Shown piece after piece: positions 25,024 through 37,913 of a stretch of DNA of 64,000 nucleotides (its first letter is position 1; each line of letters begins with the position of its first letter). A program made the position numbers and the translations under genes. The DNA comes from Bradysia coprophila (lineage: Eukaryota; Arthropoda; Insecta; Diptera; Sciaridae). The stretch lies in the NCBI RefSeq assembly GCF_014529535.1, contig NW_023503608.1, forward strand, positions 10,652,501 to 10,716,500, given 5' to 3'. A model generated the notes under the pieces. The model saw only the letters and a program-made list of their open reading frames with translations, had not been told where the DNA came from and searched no databases.

Positions 25024-28000
25024 ATGAAGTTGCTTCTAGGCTTGTTGTTGCTAGCAACAATCAAGACAGTTTTAAGCAACAGTAGCAACAATGGTAAAAG
25101 TGATGCATCATCCGCAACCGCATTAAAATCTAACAATACGATAATTCATCACACAAAATTCGACACCACACTAAACCATTTGGTAGTCGATAGAAATACG
25201 GGACGGGTAAGTAAATGTTTACGGTTTATTGACTACTAAAATTGGAGCGGAAATTACATTTAACAACCAAAGAAAATCCTGAATGAAAATCTAGTTACAT
25301 TTACCAAAGATAAATTGAAACGCACCGCTGCTCTACCTTTTTTCTTTCTTAATTTCTTCATTTTTTTTTCTTCCCTTTTAAGACAAATCCTTATTGTTAT
25401 TTATTTATATCGTTTTGCCCACGTATAAATACCATATACCACACATATGAAAACATGTATGGGTTACACCTGAACGTTGCCACCTTATTTTCCTGTTTTA
25501 TTTCGAAAATTCCTTCGACATTATGACTCATACATAGATGAATAAAATGTGTAATGGCCGAACGGATTTACCTCAATATTGTGCGAAGAGAATTCGTCGA
25601 GAACTGTTGAAATGTAGTCGAATGGAATGTGTTTTATAGCCTCGGATGATGCAATACGGGGAATTATCACAAAAGAGGATTTCTCATTAATTAGAAAAAG
25701 TTTCCTTTGCTAATCTTCTCAATCCCCGTATTATATTTCTTATTTTAGTTTAAGATTTTTGTCGTACATGAATGGCATGGAACTTAGTAGCTATATTTAT
25801 AGCTATCAGCTATTGAATGGTTCAAGAAATTATGGAAGCCCCGAAATGGACAAAACAAACCAATTTATTATTTTGAACAAGAACGTTAACACACACGCTC
25901 ATCTCATCGTGCTCTTTTCATCTTAGTGGAAAAACACGGTGAAATTATTAGTTCTTATTATTCGTTACGTACTGAAATTTTTATGAATGTGTAGTCATTC
26001 AGAGACAAATTCGTTTTAATTTGAGACTTGTTGTCTTTAGTAAAGCTCTTGTGGTCTTATTGTATTTTGGTAAACTGTTTTGTATCGACATTCACATTTC
26101 TAACATTGTTCAAACTCGCCTATTTATCGTTCGAATTTATGCGTAGTCAAATTATTAGTCTCAATCTTATTTTCTTGGGCAATTTAAGGCACAAAATAAT
26201 ATTTAGACATTGTCGAAACACATTATCCTCATGAGCTCGAGATTTTCGGAAGAATTTTCTTAATAATATACCAGAAGTGATTCTGCGGATATATTGTTTA
26301 ACAGGGGATGAAGGTTTTTTTGCTTAGATCACTTATGGAATAATTGATAGTCTTGATCTGTTGCTCACTTTCATTGTGTGTGAGGTGTAAGATCTAAAAT
26401 GTATTGATACAACCCTTTCATATTTTTAATTCCACAAATATTTTCAACATGATTGTCGAGACAGTCTTGAAATTCTATCGAACATCTTAAGTTTGCTACA
26501 CCAAGGAAAACAACCATTCGATAAAACAGCGATAGGACATGTTATTGCTGCAGGATAGTCGTATGCTACTTCTATTTTTCCATCGCTGTATGCTTAATAC
26601 GATCTTGTTTTCGAGCACAGCTTCGATTAGTGCAACAATTAAGTCAAACGGATGCAGGTTTCTTTTGAAATTTTTCTTCTTACATTCTTGGAAATACGCT
26701 TTGCAAATAAAATATTGTAATTGCTTCCAAATGTTTGTTGTGACTAGTGATAGTGATACACGTCAAAACAAAGTCTTTATTGTAGAAAGCTTAAGTGTCC
26801 TCAAGAATATATATTCTTTTAGAAATTTAATTATTTAAATGGCAAAGACTAACGATACCATGAATTGTCATTTAATTATTAAGTGGCTCCTTACCGTCGT
26901 TCCCGTAGTATTTGACGGGAGGAATATATTTCTTTTGCCAACAACATTTATAATTCAAAAATCGAGTCTGCTGAAGATTTTTCCGAAATGATAGGTACGA
27001 TGATTCAACGAAACATCACATTTCTGAATTTGTTCTATCCAAAAGGATGTTAATTCAATGAATATTCCTAGGTGGTATATATGCTCAAAAAAAAAGCAAT
27101 ATCGTTAAGTTCGTGCCACAACTTTAAACATTAAAATTTGCTCTCTAGTCAATTGAAGTGTATTTCATTAGCTATCATTTATACAGAAATATGTGTGTGG
27201 GTGGTGAAACGTTAAAGGTGTTTGCGCGCGGATATGACGGAAATTACCCCATCGTCGAATGCTTTCATCTCAACAATTTGTCTTGGTGTATTGAGAATTT
27301 TCTCATTCAAAATTCTTTTCATGGAAAATTTGTCAAAAAATTTATTTTTCTTTTTCATTTTCTTCTGCACACAATAAATTATATCGTGCCTCTGATTTGC
27401 ATATCTATGATGGAACAGTCATGGCGTTACATGGCTGAATATCTTTACGGTTTTTGTGATTTATCAGACAAGGATATTTTACCTTAAACTTATAGTCCTG
27501 AGAATAGAATTAATTATAGTGGGTAGAGGTATGAGCTATTGTTGAAATTTGTTTTGAAAATTCAGTCACTTTGATGAGCTGTATATATCTATCCTGATTC
27601 CGTAAAACGTAGAAGTAAATTGTTTTTTTTAGAAAATGGGTCAACGTCCTGTTATTACCATTTTTTCTATGAGTTTGTTGACTGGATATTCTTCCACACT
27701 CAGCAGTTTTATAAATAATAACTTGATTTTGTATGTAGTCTATAGGAGTAGATGGGGTCTTTACAAGTTGACAATACTGTTAAACGTGTAAATATCTATC
27801 ATAATGGCTGACTAAATCATTTTTTTCCTAACAACCTCTTTATTGATCTAAAAAAATCAGCTAGGAAGCCCATCAATTACTGTAGACATTCTCTGGGTAA
27901 ACGTATTGGGTGTTAGATACACCACATTTCATATTATTCAGTTTTTTCCCCTTGTTATGTGTATTTATACCTAAACTTGGTTTATTATTCGGGAGTGAGA

Positions 28001-31000
28001 TTTCCTTTGTACATAACATCCCTTCAGTATAGTTCTTTTTTTACACAAAACTAATCCCTTTGAGAACGTTCCCTTATGAATTTCCCTGTAATATGTGAGT
28101 TTGTTCAAATGTTGATTCAAAACACATTACAAGTTGACGAAAATATATGTCAAAGGGCTGTGCTGCACGTAATAACAGATATGAGGTCATGTCTATTTAG
28201 ATTTAATGCATAGTTTGTTGATGACATGTTCAATTATATTGCATGGCACATACAAACTTTATTCATAACCGATGTGATATCGTCGGTTTCTTGTTACATT
28301 CGATTATGGGTAAATGTTAAATGCCTCTTTACATTTAGGTTGAATTCGAACCGAGTCCGGACAATCGATTCATAATACTTGTGGTATGAACCCAGACATT
28401 ACCTACGGTAAAGTAAACAAATGGAAAGTGTGTATAAGCCCTTTCGCCTCAAAACAGAAATTTTTGAGAGTAAAAAAAAATCGAATTAACACATACACCC
28501 GCCGCCTATTACCCACGCCCCCCCCCCCCCCCCAGCAAAACGAAAATAAAATTCTCTGGTAAATACGTGCATAGCGTATGTTGTAGCCATCCGTTTTGCA
28601 AAGGTTGGTTTGGGGTTGGAGGTGAATTTCATGAAATATGTTTCCATATTCAATCTTGGTTTCCACAATACAAAATACGTTCTTCCCCTCGTTCTTCCAT
28701 TTGGTTCGCTTTTATGTGTACGTGCGGCACATGGCAGCTATTGAATTTTCTTTCTATTTTTTTTTTTCGGGTTCGTTGCATGTACCATATTTTTTCCGTG
28801 TCATAGTTTTCTTGATTCTTTATGATTAAGTATGATAGTTGCACTACATGCTGCCTATGAACACTGCAGCAATGTATACACGTGTAAAATATCATAATTG
28901 GTTCCCGATTGTGTGAACATTGCAATATAGGGATACAGATATTCATTCCCTTGAGCAATTGTGTTTTCCTGCTGTTTGCTCTGGGTTTGATTTTATAATT
29001 TTTCAAAAAAAAACTTTAGTGAAATTAATGTTAGAAAGAAACTTGATGGACGCTTTGTAAATGTCTGTCAATTCCGATTTGAAAATTACTCATTTTACTT
29101 AAGTCGTTTCTTGTATTATAATCCGAAACCCAATCACGTTGCCGCCAGACATACTTCGAAAAGTTGTTTATTTCAAGTCGTAAATTTGACATTTCTTGTT
29201 TTCGTATTTCAGGTGTTCATTGGCGGAGTAAATCGTCTGTATCAACTCTCGCCCGATTTAGATATTCAAGCAGTAGCCGTCACAGGTCCTCGAAACGATT
29301 CAACCGACTGCACGGCATTGGAATGCACCAAAACCGATACAGTCCGATCGCTTATCGACAACTATAACAAAGTGCTGTTAATCGATTACAGCACCAGTCG
29401 TTTAATTACTTGCGGTTCGGTGTTCCAAGGTGTTTGCACTGTACGAAATTTACAAAATGCAAGCATTGTCGAACAGGAGATCCAGGAAGCTGTGGTCGCC
29501 AACAACAATACAGCGTCTACGGTAGCATTCATTGCTCCCGGTCCGCCTGCGCCACCAGTTACCAATGTTATGTATGTCGGCGTCACATACACTGGTAACT
29601 CACCGTATCGTAGTGAAATACCAGCTGTATCGTCACGAAGCTTGGAAAAAGGAAAAATGTTTCAAATCGCTTCGGCTGCCGTCACAACTGGCACTAGAAT
29701 GTTTATTAATTCGTATGCGCGTGAATCCTATATTGTTAACTATGTTTATGGATTTAGTTCCGAACGATTTTCGTATTTTTTGACGACACAATTGAAGCAC
29801 AATTTCCATTCTACGCCGAAGGAGTACATAACGAAATTAGTTCGCATTTGTCAGGAAGACTCGAATTACTATTCCTACACTGAGATACCGGTGGATTGTA
29901 TTAGCGAAGCACAAGGCGGCACCAAATACAACTTGGTTAGAGCAGCATATTTGGGAAAACCTGGTGCTGATTTGGCAGAAAATTTGGGCATAACACCGCA
30001 AGACGATGTTCTGTACGCTGTCTTCTCCGAAGGAAAAGAAAATGTTCCAACAAATCGGTAAGTCGACTGACGTTATGTTGTGGAACATGCTTCACAATAA
30101 ATTTAAAACCTTTTCAGATCTGCATTGTGTGTGTACTCTCTAAAAGCGATTCGACGAAAGTTCATGCAAAATATCAAGGCCTGTTTTAATGGAAATGGTG
30201 CCCGTGGACTCGATTTCATTTCTCCAAACATGAATTGTGTATCAACTGTAAGTGACGGCGGTATTTGAAAAGATGTGGCTGCTGTTACTAATTACAACTT
30301 TGTTTGATTTACAGAAATTGCAAACGATCAGCGAAGACTTTTGTGGATTGGATGTAAATTCTCCGTTAGGTGGCGAACAACCAATTGCTGCGGTACCAGT
30401 TACATTGATCCCTCATCAATTAACTGCAGTAGCAGCGACACGTACGTCTGGTTACACAGTAGTCTTTATCGGCACACTCGAAGGTCACTTGAAGAAAGTG
30501 GTAGTGGAGTCAGCTACATCAGCTATTGAATATGCCGATATTGTCATCGATGAAGGTTCAAAGGTCAACGCTGACATGCATTTCGATGCTCAAGAGTTGA
30601 ATTTGTACGTGATGACCAACAACAAAGTCGCCAAAGTGAAGGTCCACGATTGTACTGTATTCCAAACGTGCAGCGACTGTTTGGGCGCAAAGGATCCATA
30701 TTGTGGTTGGTGCTCGTTGGAGAACAAGTGTAGCCTACGATCGAATTGCCAAGACGATACGAACGACCCATTGTTTTGGGTCAGTTATAAGACTGGCAAA
30801 TGTACCACCATTATGAATGTGTCGCCGCATCAATTGCAACGAACTACTGCGCGTACATTGGAATTACAAATCGACCATTTACCAGCATTGAAAGAGCAAT
30901 TGGTTTGTGCATTTACTACAGCAGACAAGCCAACTATTTACACAAATGCTACAAGAAAACGGAACGGCGTAAATTGTACGACACCGAGAACCGATCTGTT

Positions 31001-34000
31001 GCCACAGATTGCTCAAGGAAAGCGTAAGAGCGTTGAGAAGATTCGGTTGATTTAAAATTTTAATTTCCCATTAATTTGTAGATCATTTTACGACCAAACT
31101 GTCGGTACGAACAGTAAATGGTCCTGATTTGGTATCAACGAATTTCACCTTTTTCGACTGCAGCACCCATTTGTCTTGTACCCGATGCGTTTCCTCCCAA
31201 TTTCCTTGCGATTGGTGTGTAGAGGCGCATCGATGTACCCACGATACAGCTGAAAATTGTCGTAATGACATTTTGGTGACCGGTGTTAGTGTAAGTGTTG
31301 TATAGCCTGGCTATAAGCTTCTCATACTTTATAGCCATAATATTGAATTTTTACAGCGAATTGGTCCAAGTTACCGTTCCGGACCTGGATTCTGTCCAAC
31401 AATTAATGCAACTGGCGATGGAAGCGAAATTCTTGTAGCTGCTGGTGCCAAGAAATCGATTAAGGTGACTATTCTATTTGCAGCGTCAGATTTCGTTCAA
31501 CAATTCATGTCTGTCTCAATCAACAGGTCAAAGTTCACATCATCGGACAATTCATTGTTCAGACACGTTTTGTGTGCCAGTTCAACATCGAAGGAAGAGT
31601 TACCAGTGTTAATGCTCAACTATTAGGTGACACAATTTACTGCGATCCAATGGAATTTGTCTATACGTCGAAATCACCAAATCTGACCGCTACCTTTGCT
31701 GTTATCTGGGGTGGCAGCAAACCATTGGACAATCCGCACAACATTCATGGTACGGTTTTCATTTGGAAATTTTTTCAGTTCTACATTGCTAACAATCGTC
31801 ACTTTCAGTTGTTATATACCGATGTCGTGACATGTGTGATAGTTGCGGTACATGCTTGGCATTACCGGAAAAGTACAATTGTGGTTGGTGTCAGTCCACA
31901 TCAACTTGCGAAGTTGATGATCAGTGTAGCAAACAGGACGAGAAGAAAAACGATTGGTTGAATCGTCAGCAAACTTGCCCCAATCCGAAGATTCACTCGT
32001 TCAAACCAATCACAGGTCCGTGGGAAGGTGGCACTAACATCACAATTCGCGGCATAAATTTGGGAAAAAATTTCACCGACATCTATTCCGGAGTTAAAGT
32101 GGCGGGCATCAGCTGCATGCCGTATCAGGATTTGTACGTCGACACCAAAGAAATTGTCTGCACTGTTGACAGTCCTGGCGTGCAACAATACAGACACGGC
32201 AGAATCGTTGTTCAAATAGCTGATTATCGCGGTGAATCAACGTCCGACTATGAATTCGTGGATCCGCAAATCGAGGACTTCAATCCGAAGTTCGGACCTA
32301 TTTCGGGTGGCACCCAAGTGACCATAATGGGAAAACATTTGAATGCGGGCAGTCGCATCAAGGCCTATATCGATGAACAACCGTGTGAAATATTAAGTGC
32401 TGATGATACGCAAGCATTGTGTCGTACAAGTCCGGCTAAAAGCCAGAATAAAGGAAAGCTAAAAATGACTTTCGACAATGGAGTTCGTGAGTTTAATGGT
32501 GATCCCTATGAATATGTGAAAGATCCGACCATCGAGTATGTATCGTCTGGTCCGACTGGCCAATGGAAATCGCCAAAAGGTGAGTTGCTACTAGATTTTT
32601 TCATTGAATTCAAAGTTGTTAACTAAATCGATCATCATTCTGTGTTACAGGCATTCCAGCAGGAGGCATAAAAATAACCGTTGTTGGCAACCAGTTTGAG
32701 GCTATTCAGCAACCAAACATGTATGTGTACTTCGAGGGCAAAACATACCTCAGCGAATGCAGAGTGGTATCCAATGCAGAACTGACCTGCTATTCGCCAA
32801 GCATCGACGATCCCGACAATTCGGATCAACTGAAAAATCTAAATGCTGATACACCGGCCCACCTAGAGTACGGCTTTAAGATGGACGATGTTGTTGAAGT
32901 AAGGAATCTCTCCAACAAGGACAATCACCATCCGTTTGAATTGTATCCCAATCCGGTGTACTTGAAGTTCGAAGAAAATGTCAAATATTTCAAGAGCGAA
33001 TATTTGACCATAAACGGCCGTAATTTGGATCGGGCGTGTCGAGAAAGTGATGTTGTTGTTATGGTAGGCAATGGGATTTGTAACATTACATCTCTATCCC
33101 GTCAGCAATTAACCTGTCGACCACCGGTGGAAGCGACTGATGCAAATGAGTAAGTTTTTTCGTTTTAGTTTTTTGTTTAGATGTCCTCACATCTCCATTC
33201 ATTAGGGCACCAACTGTAAGCGTAACAGTGGGCAATGTTTTAACCTACGAAATTGGTGTACTAAGCTACGCGTCGCCCAATCTAATGCATGGACTCAGTC
33301 GTCATGCACTGTTTGGCGTGATTGCAGGTAATTTTTGGTTGTTATAGTCAAAAATCGGTTCTGTCTACAATGACTGTTCTTTGCAGGTGTTGTCTTTTTG
33401 CTGTTCATTTTTGTTGTGTTGCTCATCGCCTACCGCAAAAAGACCAGTGAAAGCAATCGAGTCCTTAAGAACATGCAAGAACAAATGGACATCCTTGAAC
33501 TCCAAGTAGCGGCTGAATGTAAAGAGGCCTTCGCCGAACTGCAAACGGAAATGGGTGATCTCACCGGTGATCTAACATCAGGCGGCATTCCATTCTTGGA
33601 CTATCGAACATATGCAATGAAAATCCTGTTCCCAAACCACGAAGAGCACTGCGTTTTGCAATGGGAACGGCCGGAATTGCTGCGAAAAGAAAAAGGCCTA
33701 AGACTTTTCGGACAGTTAATTATGAACAAAACGTTTCTGTTGCTCTTTATCCGTACACTCGAAAGCAATCGTTATTTTTCGATGAGGGAACGTGTCAACG
33801 TGGCCTCTCTGATAATGGTGACACTGCAAAGTAAGCTGGAGTACTGCACAGACATTTTGAAAACTCTGCTAGCCGAATTAATAGAGAAAAGTGTTGACGG
33901 CAAAAGTCATCCGAAATTACTGTTGCGTCGCACAGAAAGTGTGGCCGAGAAAATGCTCAGCGCATGGTTCACTTTCTTGTTGTACAAATTTCTAAAGGAA

Positions 34001-37000
34001 TGTGCCGGAGAACCGTTGTACATGTTATTCCGTGCTGTCAAAGGCCAAGTGGATAAAGGACCCGTCGATGCGGTAACACACGAGGCCAGATATTCACTGA
34101 GTGAGGAGAAACTGATTCGTCAATTGATTGAATTTAAAGTGATGACAGTGTATGCAAGCATAACACAACAACCAATCATCTGCAATAACATGGAAATGCT
34201 TCCAACGAACACGGAAAATATTCCAGTTAAAGTGCTCGACTGTGATACAATTGGTCAAGTAAGTTCCGATTAATTTACTGTCTGTAACGGAAAGTTTTTC
34301 CTTCAATTTCAATTTATTGATTCGTGTCCGTTGTCTCTACTAACTTCTCCTTCGATTTCCATTTTCCAGGTGAAAGAAAAATGTCTGGACACCATTTATC
34401 GAAACACCCCGTGGAGTCAGCGACCGCGTCGCGATGACTTGGATTTGGAATGGCGTACCGGTACAACAGGCCGCGTAATACTGTACGATGAGGATTCCAC
34501 ATCAAAATTGGAAAGTGAATGGAAAAAATTGAACACATTGCATCATTATCGGGTACCGGATGGCGCCTGTTTGAGTTTGGTGTCCAAGCAAAGTTCCATA
34601 TACAATTTCTCAATATTGTCGGATAAAAACGATAAATCTCACAAATACGAGACTTTGAATCTGTCGAAATATGCATCGTCTAGTCCGCCATTTAGTCGTG
34701 CTGGCAGCCCACTGAATAATGACAGCCAAGAGAACGGATTGAGATGGTGGCATTTGGTCAAGCACCATGACATTGACTTACAGAAAGAGGGTGAACGTGT
34801 GAACAAAATGGTTTCCGAGATTTATTTGACACGACTGTTAGCCACTAAAGGCACATTACAGAAATTTGTCGACGATTTGTTTGAAACGATATTCAGTACG
34901 GCCCATCGTGGATCGGCGCTTCCATTAGCCATTAAGTATATGTTTGATTTTCTGGACGATCAGGCAATATTACATGGTATTACTGATCCAGAAGTAGTGC
35001 ATACGTGGAAAAGTAATAGTTTACCGTTAAGGTAATTTCGACAAGGAATTGTATTTCCAGCCAAACACGACTAACGTTACCGTTTTCTTCACTTTCAGAT
35101 TTTGGGTAAATCTAATAAAAAATCCGAATTTTGTGTTTGACATACACAAATCGAATATCGTTGACTCATGTTTGTCTGTCGTTGCTCAAACATTTATGGA
35201 CTCATGTTCAACATCCGATCATAGATTAGGTAAGATATCTTCGTGCATACGTTGCGATGTGTTTGCAATTTTGCTAATTTTTTCCATTGTACTTCTGAAA
35301 CAGGTAAAGATTCACCCAGTTCAAAATTGTTGTACGCCAAAGACATTCCATCGTACCGAAGATGGGTCGACCGTTACTATTCCGACATCCGTGATATGCC
35401 CGCCATTTCAGATCAGGACATGAACGCAATGCTGGCCGAAGAGTCTAGGGTGAGTGATGTTCGTAATTTCGTATTTCTAATTTAATTTCTAAACAGCAAC
35501 TGCTTTACATCATATCTTCGCTCTTCCGGACGAAGCTGTTACTCCAATGGCTTCGTTTCTAAAATTGCTGTAGATAACTTGATCGAAACGACTTAAGTTG
35601 ATAAAAACTGACAGTCCCGCTTATAAATCCAAGTCGTGTACATCAAACCTTTTTAGCCCCGTACGAAGTACTGGGGGCTTATAAGATTAATATGCCGTTT
35701 GTAACACGTCGAATTGGAAGCAGACAGTAAGGGCAAAGCATTTGGTTATGTTCATAGATGACGAATCCGCAATAAAAAAAATGTCCGTCCGTCCGTCCGT
35801 CCGTGACCCCTCTAGCTTGAGTAAATCACAACCTTTTTTCAAAATTCTTTTTTTCTCCGATTGGTATCGACAAAAGTAAGGTCAAGTTCGAAAATGGGCA
35901 TGGGAGGGTCGGCCCCTCCAGAGCTAGGGCGCTATAGGTGTTTTTCAGTCTTTCGGCGATATCTACCGAAATACGCACGCAATAACTGCTTGTGATATAT
36001 CAAATGAAAGGTATTGACGAGTAGAACAAAGTTGCTGAACATTGTTTTTGGGTAAGATGCAACGTGGGCTTGTTGGGAGGGCTCAAAGGTCGTTACTCGG
36101 CCCTAAGTGTTTTTTGCACATAAATCGAGTAAATCTCATCCGATTTCGCTAGATTTAGTTTTTTATGGAAGGTAATTGAATACCGAAAAGAACGTATCGA
36201 AAAAAGTTTCAAATTAGGGCCCTTGGACTGAGGCCGCTACTCGGCCCTAAGTGTTTTTTTTGCACATAAATCGAGTAAATCTCATCCGATTTTGCTAGTT
36301 TTTGTTTCATTTGAGAGATAATTGAATGCCGAATAGAATGATGGCAAAAAAAGTTTCAAATTTGGGCCCTTGCACTAAGGCCGCTACTCGACCCTAAGTG
36401 CTTTTTGCACATAAATCGAGTAAATCTCAACCGATTTTGCTAGTTTTTGTTTCATTTGAGAGGTAATTGGAAAGTTGGCAAAAAATTTTGGGTTTCTAAA
36501 ATAATCTCGTAAATTGTTGATTTTATTTGAAAGGTACTTCGTACGGGCTTTCGTAATTGCGCTATGCGCAATTTGAAAAATTAACAGTTTCAGTAAATTT
36601 GACAATGCCCAACTTGACTTGCATTTTGGTAACAGACGCATTAGAGGGTTGTAGACGTATTAGGGTTCCGGGCTTATTAGGGCTACGGACGTATTATGGT
36701 TGCGGACGAAATAGGATTACGGGTTGTACGGGGCTAAGTCGCAGCAAACGCTCCGACTGTTCTGATGCCTTGTTTTAAAAGACAACACAACACCGTTGCC
36801 AAGCTGACTGAATGACGCTTACATCATATTAATAGAGACGTTATCGGTACTAAATCCTAGACGAAAACCAAATAGCCGATTCAATCAAATGTTGTTATTG
36901 CGGATAACATGTGTTGTCACACGTGTTGCGGTTGAGTTTCGAACCCACAACTATCAGTTCAATAATTCAATGTGAAGTCTCGACCTTTAAGTTACTTTTA

Positions 37001-37913
37001 AGTTTGTTAACGCATTGAATTGTTGGAAAGTTTATGACCAAAGATTTAACGACATTGGCTATGCTGTTCCTCGAAGCATTAAACACACGAATAAAATCGA
37101 CCACTTCGGGGCCTGTCAACTCCTGGGACACTCAGTATTTTTATAAGTAAAATCTAGCTTGACAAAGACAAAAAAATTTCCTCAAGTTGACAGGTCCGCC
37201 CTATAGTCATTTAAATCACAATAAACGGAAGAAATAAAATTGTAAAGTTTGCACTCCGTGACTAAGTCAACTTTTTGTGTGAAGATTATACAAAAGTCAA
37301 CTCGAACTAATGTGTCACATACTGCTAGTTTCATCTGTTATCGATAATGACGACAAAAATAATGACAAGCTCTGGGTAATATGATCATTTATAAAGTAAA
37401 ATGAATGTTAAAAAACTGAAGTACAAGATTAGAAATCAACCGATTAAAAATACTTTGATCGATGGAAGTAATAGAACCAATAACCTAGTCGTCTGTAACA
37501 GGTTAAATATAGGCCAAAATCGCGAATATGCGAGAGTAAGCAAATAAATTTTCGGCAACGTTCCTTTTCTATTACCGAATGAATTACGTCGGTCATTAAA
37601 AATGCAACACAGTTTTCCATCTGCATCCTCGTTCTCTGTATTTACATTCGCACCCCTTTTGCTTCTTATAACATTCAACAGCTAACTGAAAATGATTAAT
37701 TTTTGCTTCCCTTTCACTTTCACCCAACAGATGCACACAACGGAGTTCAACACAAATTGTGCCCTCCACGAACTATATTTATACGCTGTGAAATACAACG
37801 AGCAATTAACTGTTACTTTAGAGGAAGATGAATTTTCACAAAAACAACGACTTGCCTATAAATTAGAGCAAGTACACAACATCATGTCAACCGAAAATCC
37901 CAACAACTTTTAA
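25024..37913 (+). CDS. PlexA: Plexin A, semaphorin receptor
   Basis: Fifteen coding exons: 25024-25206, 29213-30057, 30118-30247, 30315-31023, 31082-31290, 31357-31464, 31527-31749, 31809-32579, 32651-33149, 33206-33327, 33387-34258, 34370-35031, 35099-35229, 35304-35449, 37731-37913. All junctions are GT-AG and in phase, giving 1930 aa. Domains in order: signal peptide (1-18), Sema (about 45-497), PSI at about 498, 648 and 805 (each with a CxxCxxxxxxxCGWC-like pattern), IPT/TIG repeats (about 860-1245), one transmembrane helix (about 1259-1282), a coiled juxtamembrane segment (1287-1325), and a RapGAP-like domain split by a Rho-binding domain (about 1555-1660). GAP arginines lie in FSMRERVN (R1400/R1402) and LPLRFW (R1778). 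The C-terminal wording [15 protein letters not shown] marks the A class, not B. It acts at the plasma membrane in axon guidance, binding class 1 semaphorins and inactivating Rap. Introns 1 (4.0 kb) and 14 (2.3 kb) are large; most others are about 60-110 nt. Confidence 0.96.
25207..29212 (+). other. Plexin intron 1 (4 kb)
   Basis: It separates the signal-peptide exon from the Sema exons, with donor GTAAGT at 25207 and acceptor CAG at 29210-29212. The content is AT-rich. The one striking stretch is a run of about 17 cytosines near 28517-28533. No nested gene or clear element was recognised. Confidence 0.8.
35655..36549. mobile_element. Non-autonomous TIR transposon in plexin intron 14
   Basis: The ends are inverted repeats: AGCCCCGTACGAAGTACT at 35655-35672 and GTACTTCGTACGGGCT at 36534-36549 (one base different in length). 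Inside lie a GTCC(GTCC)n run (35780-35803) and three diverged direct copies of a unit of about 140 bp, starting near 36097, 36237 and 36384. Each copy contains CTAAGTG, a T-tract and GCACATAAATCGAGTAAATC. No transposase is encoded and the target duplication is not obvious. It lies wholly between coding exons 14 and 15. Confidence 0.7.
37351..37506 (+). repeat. Dispersed repeat, copy 1 (plexin intron 14)
   Basis: About 155 bp that is roughly 90% like 48721-48888. Shared landmarks are AATGACAAGCTCTGGGTAAT, ACTTTGATCGATGGAAGTA and GTCTGTAACAGGTTAA. Copy 2 has about 18 extra bases near its right end. No inverted ends were seen, so the class is unknown. Confidence 0.7.

Noticed and set aside
29386..34312. 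Several minus-strand open frames opposite the plexin exons
   Set aside because: They are antisense shadows of strongly conserved plexin coding sequence.
36928..36965. GGTTCGAAACTC on the minus strand, like a tRNA B box
   Set aside because: No A box, acceptor stem or anticodon arm can be placed at the right spacing. It is not a tRNA gene, and a tRNA-derived SINE could not be supported.
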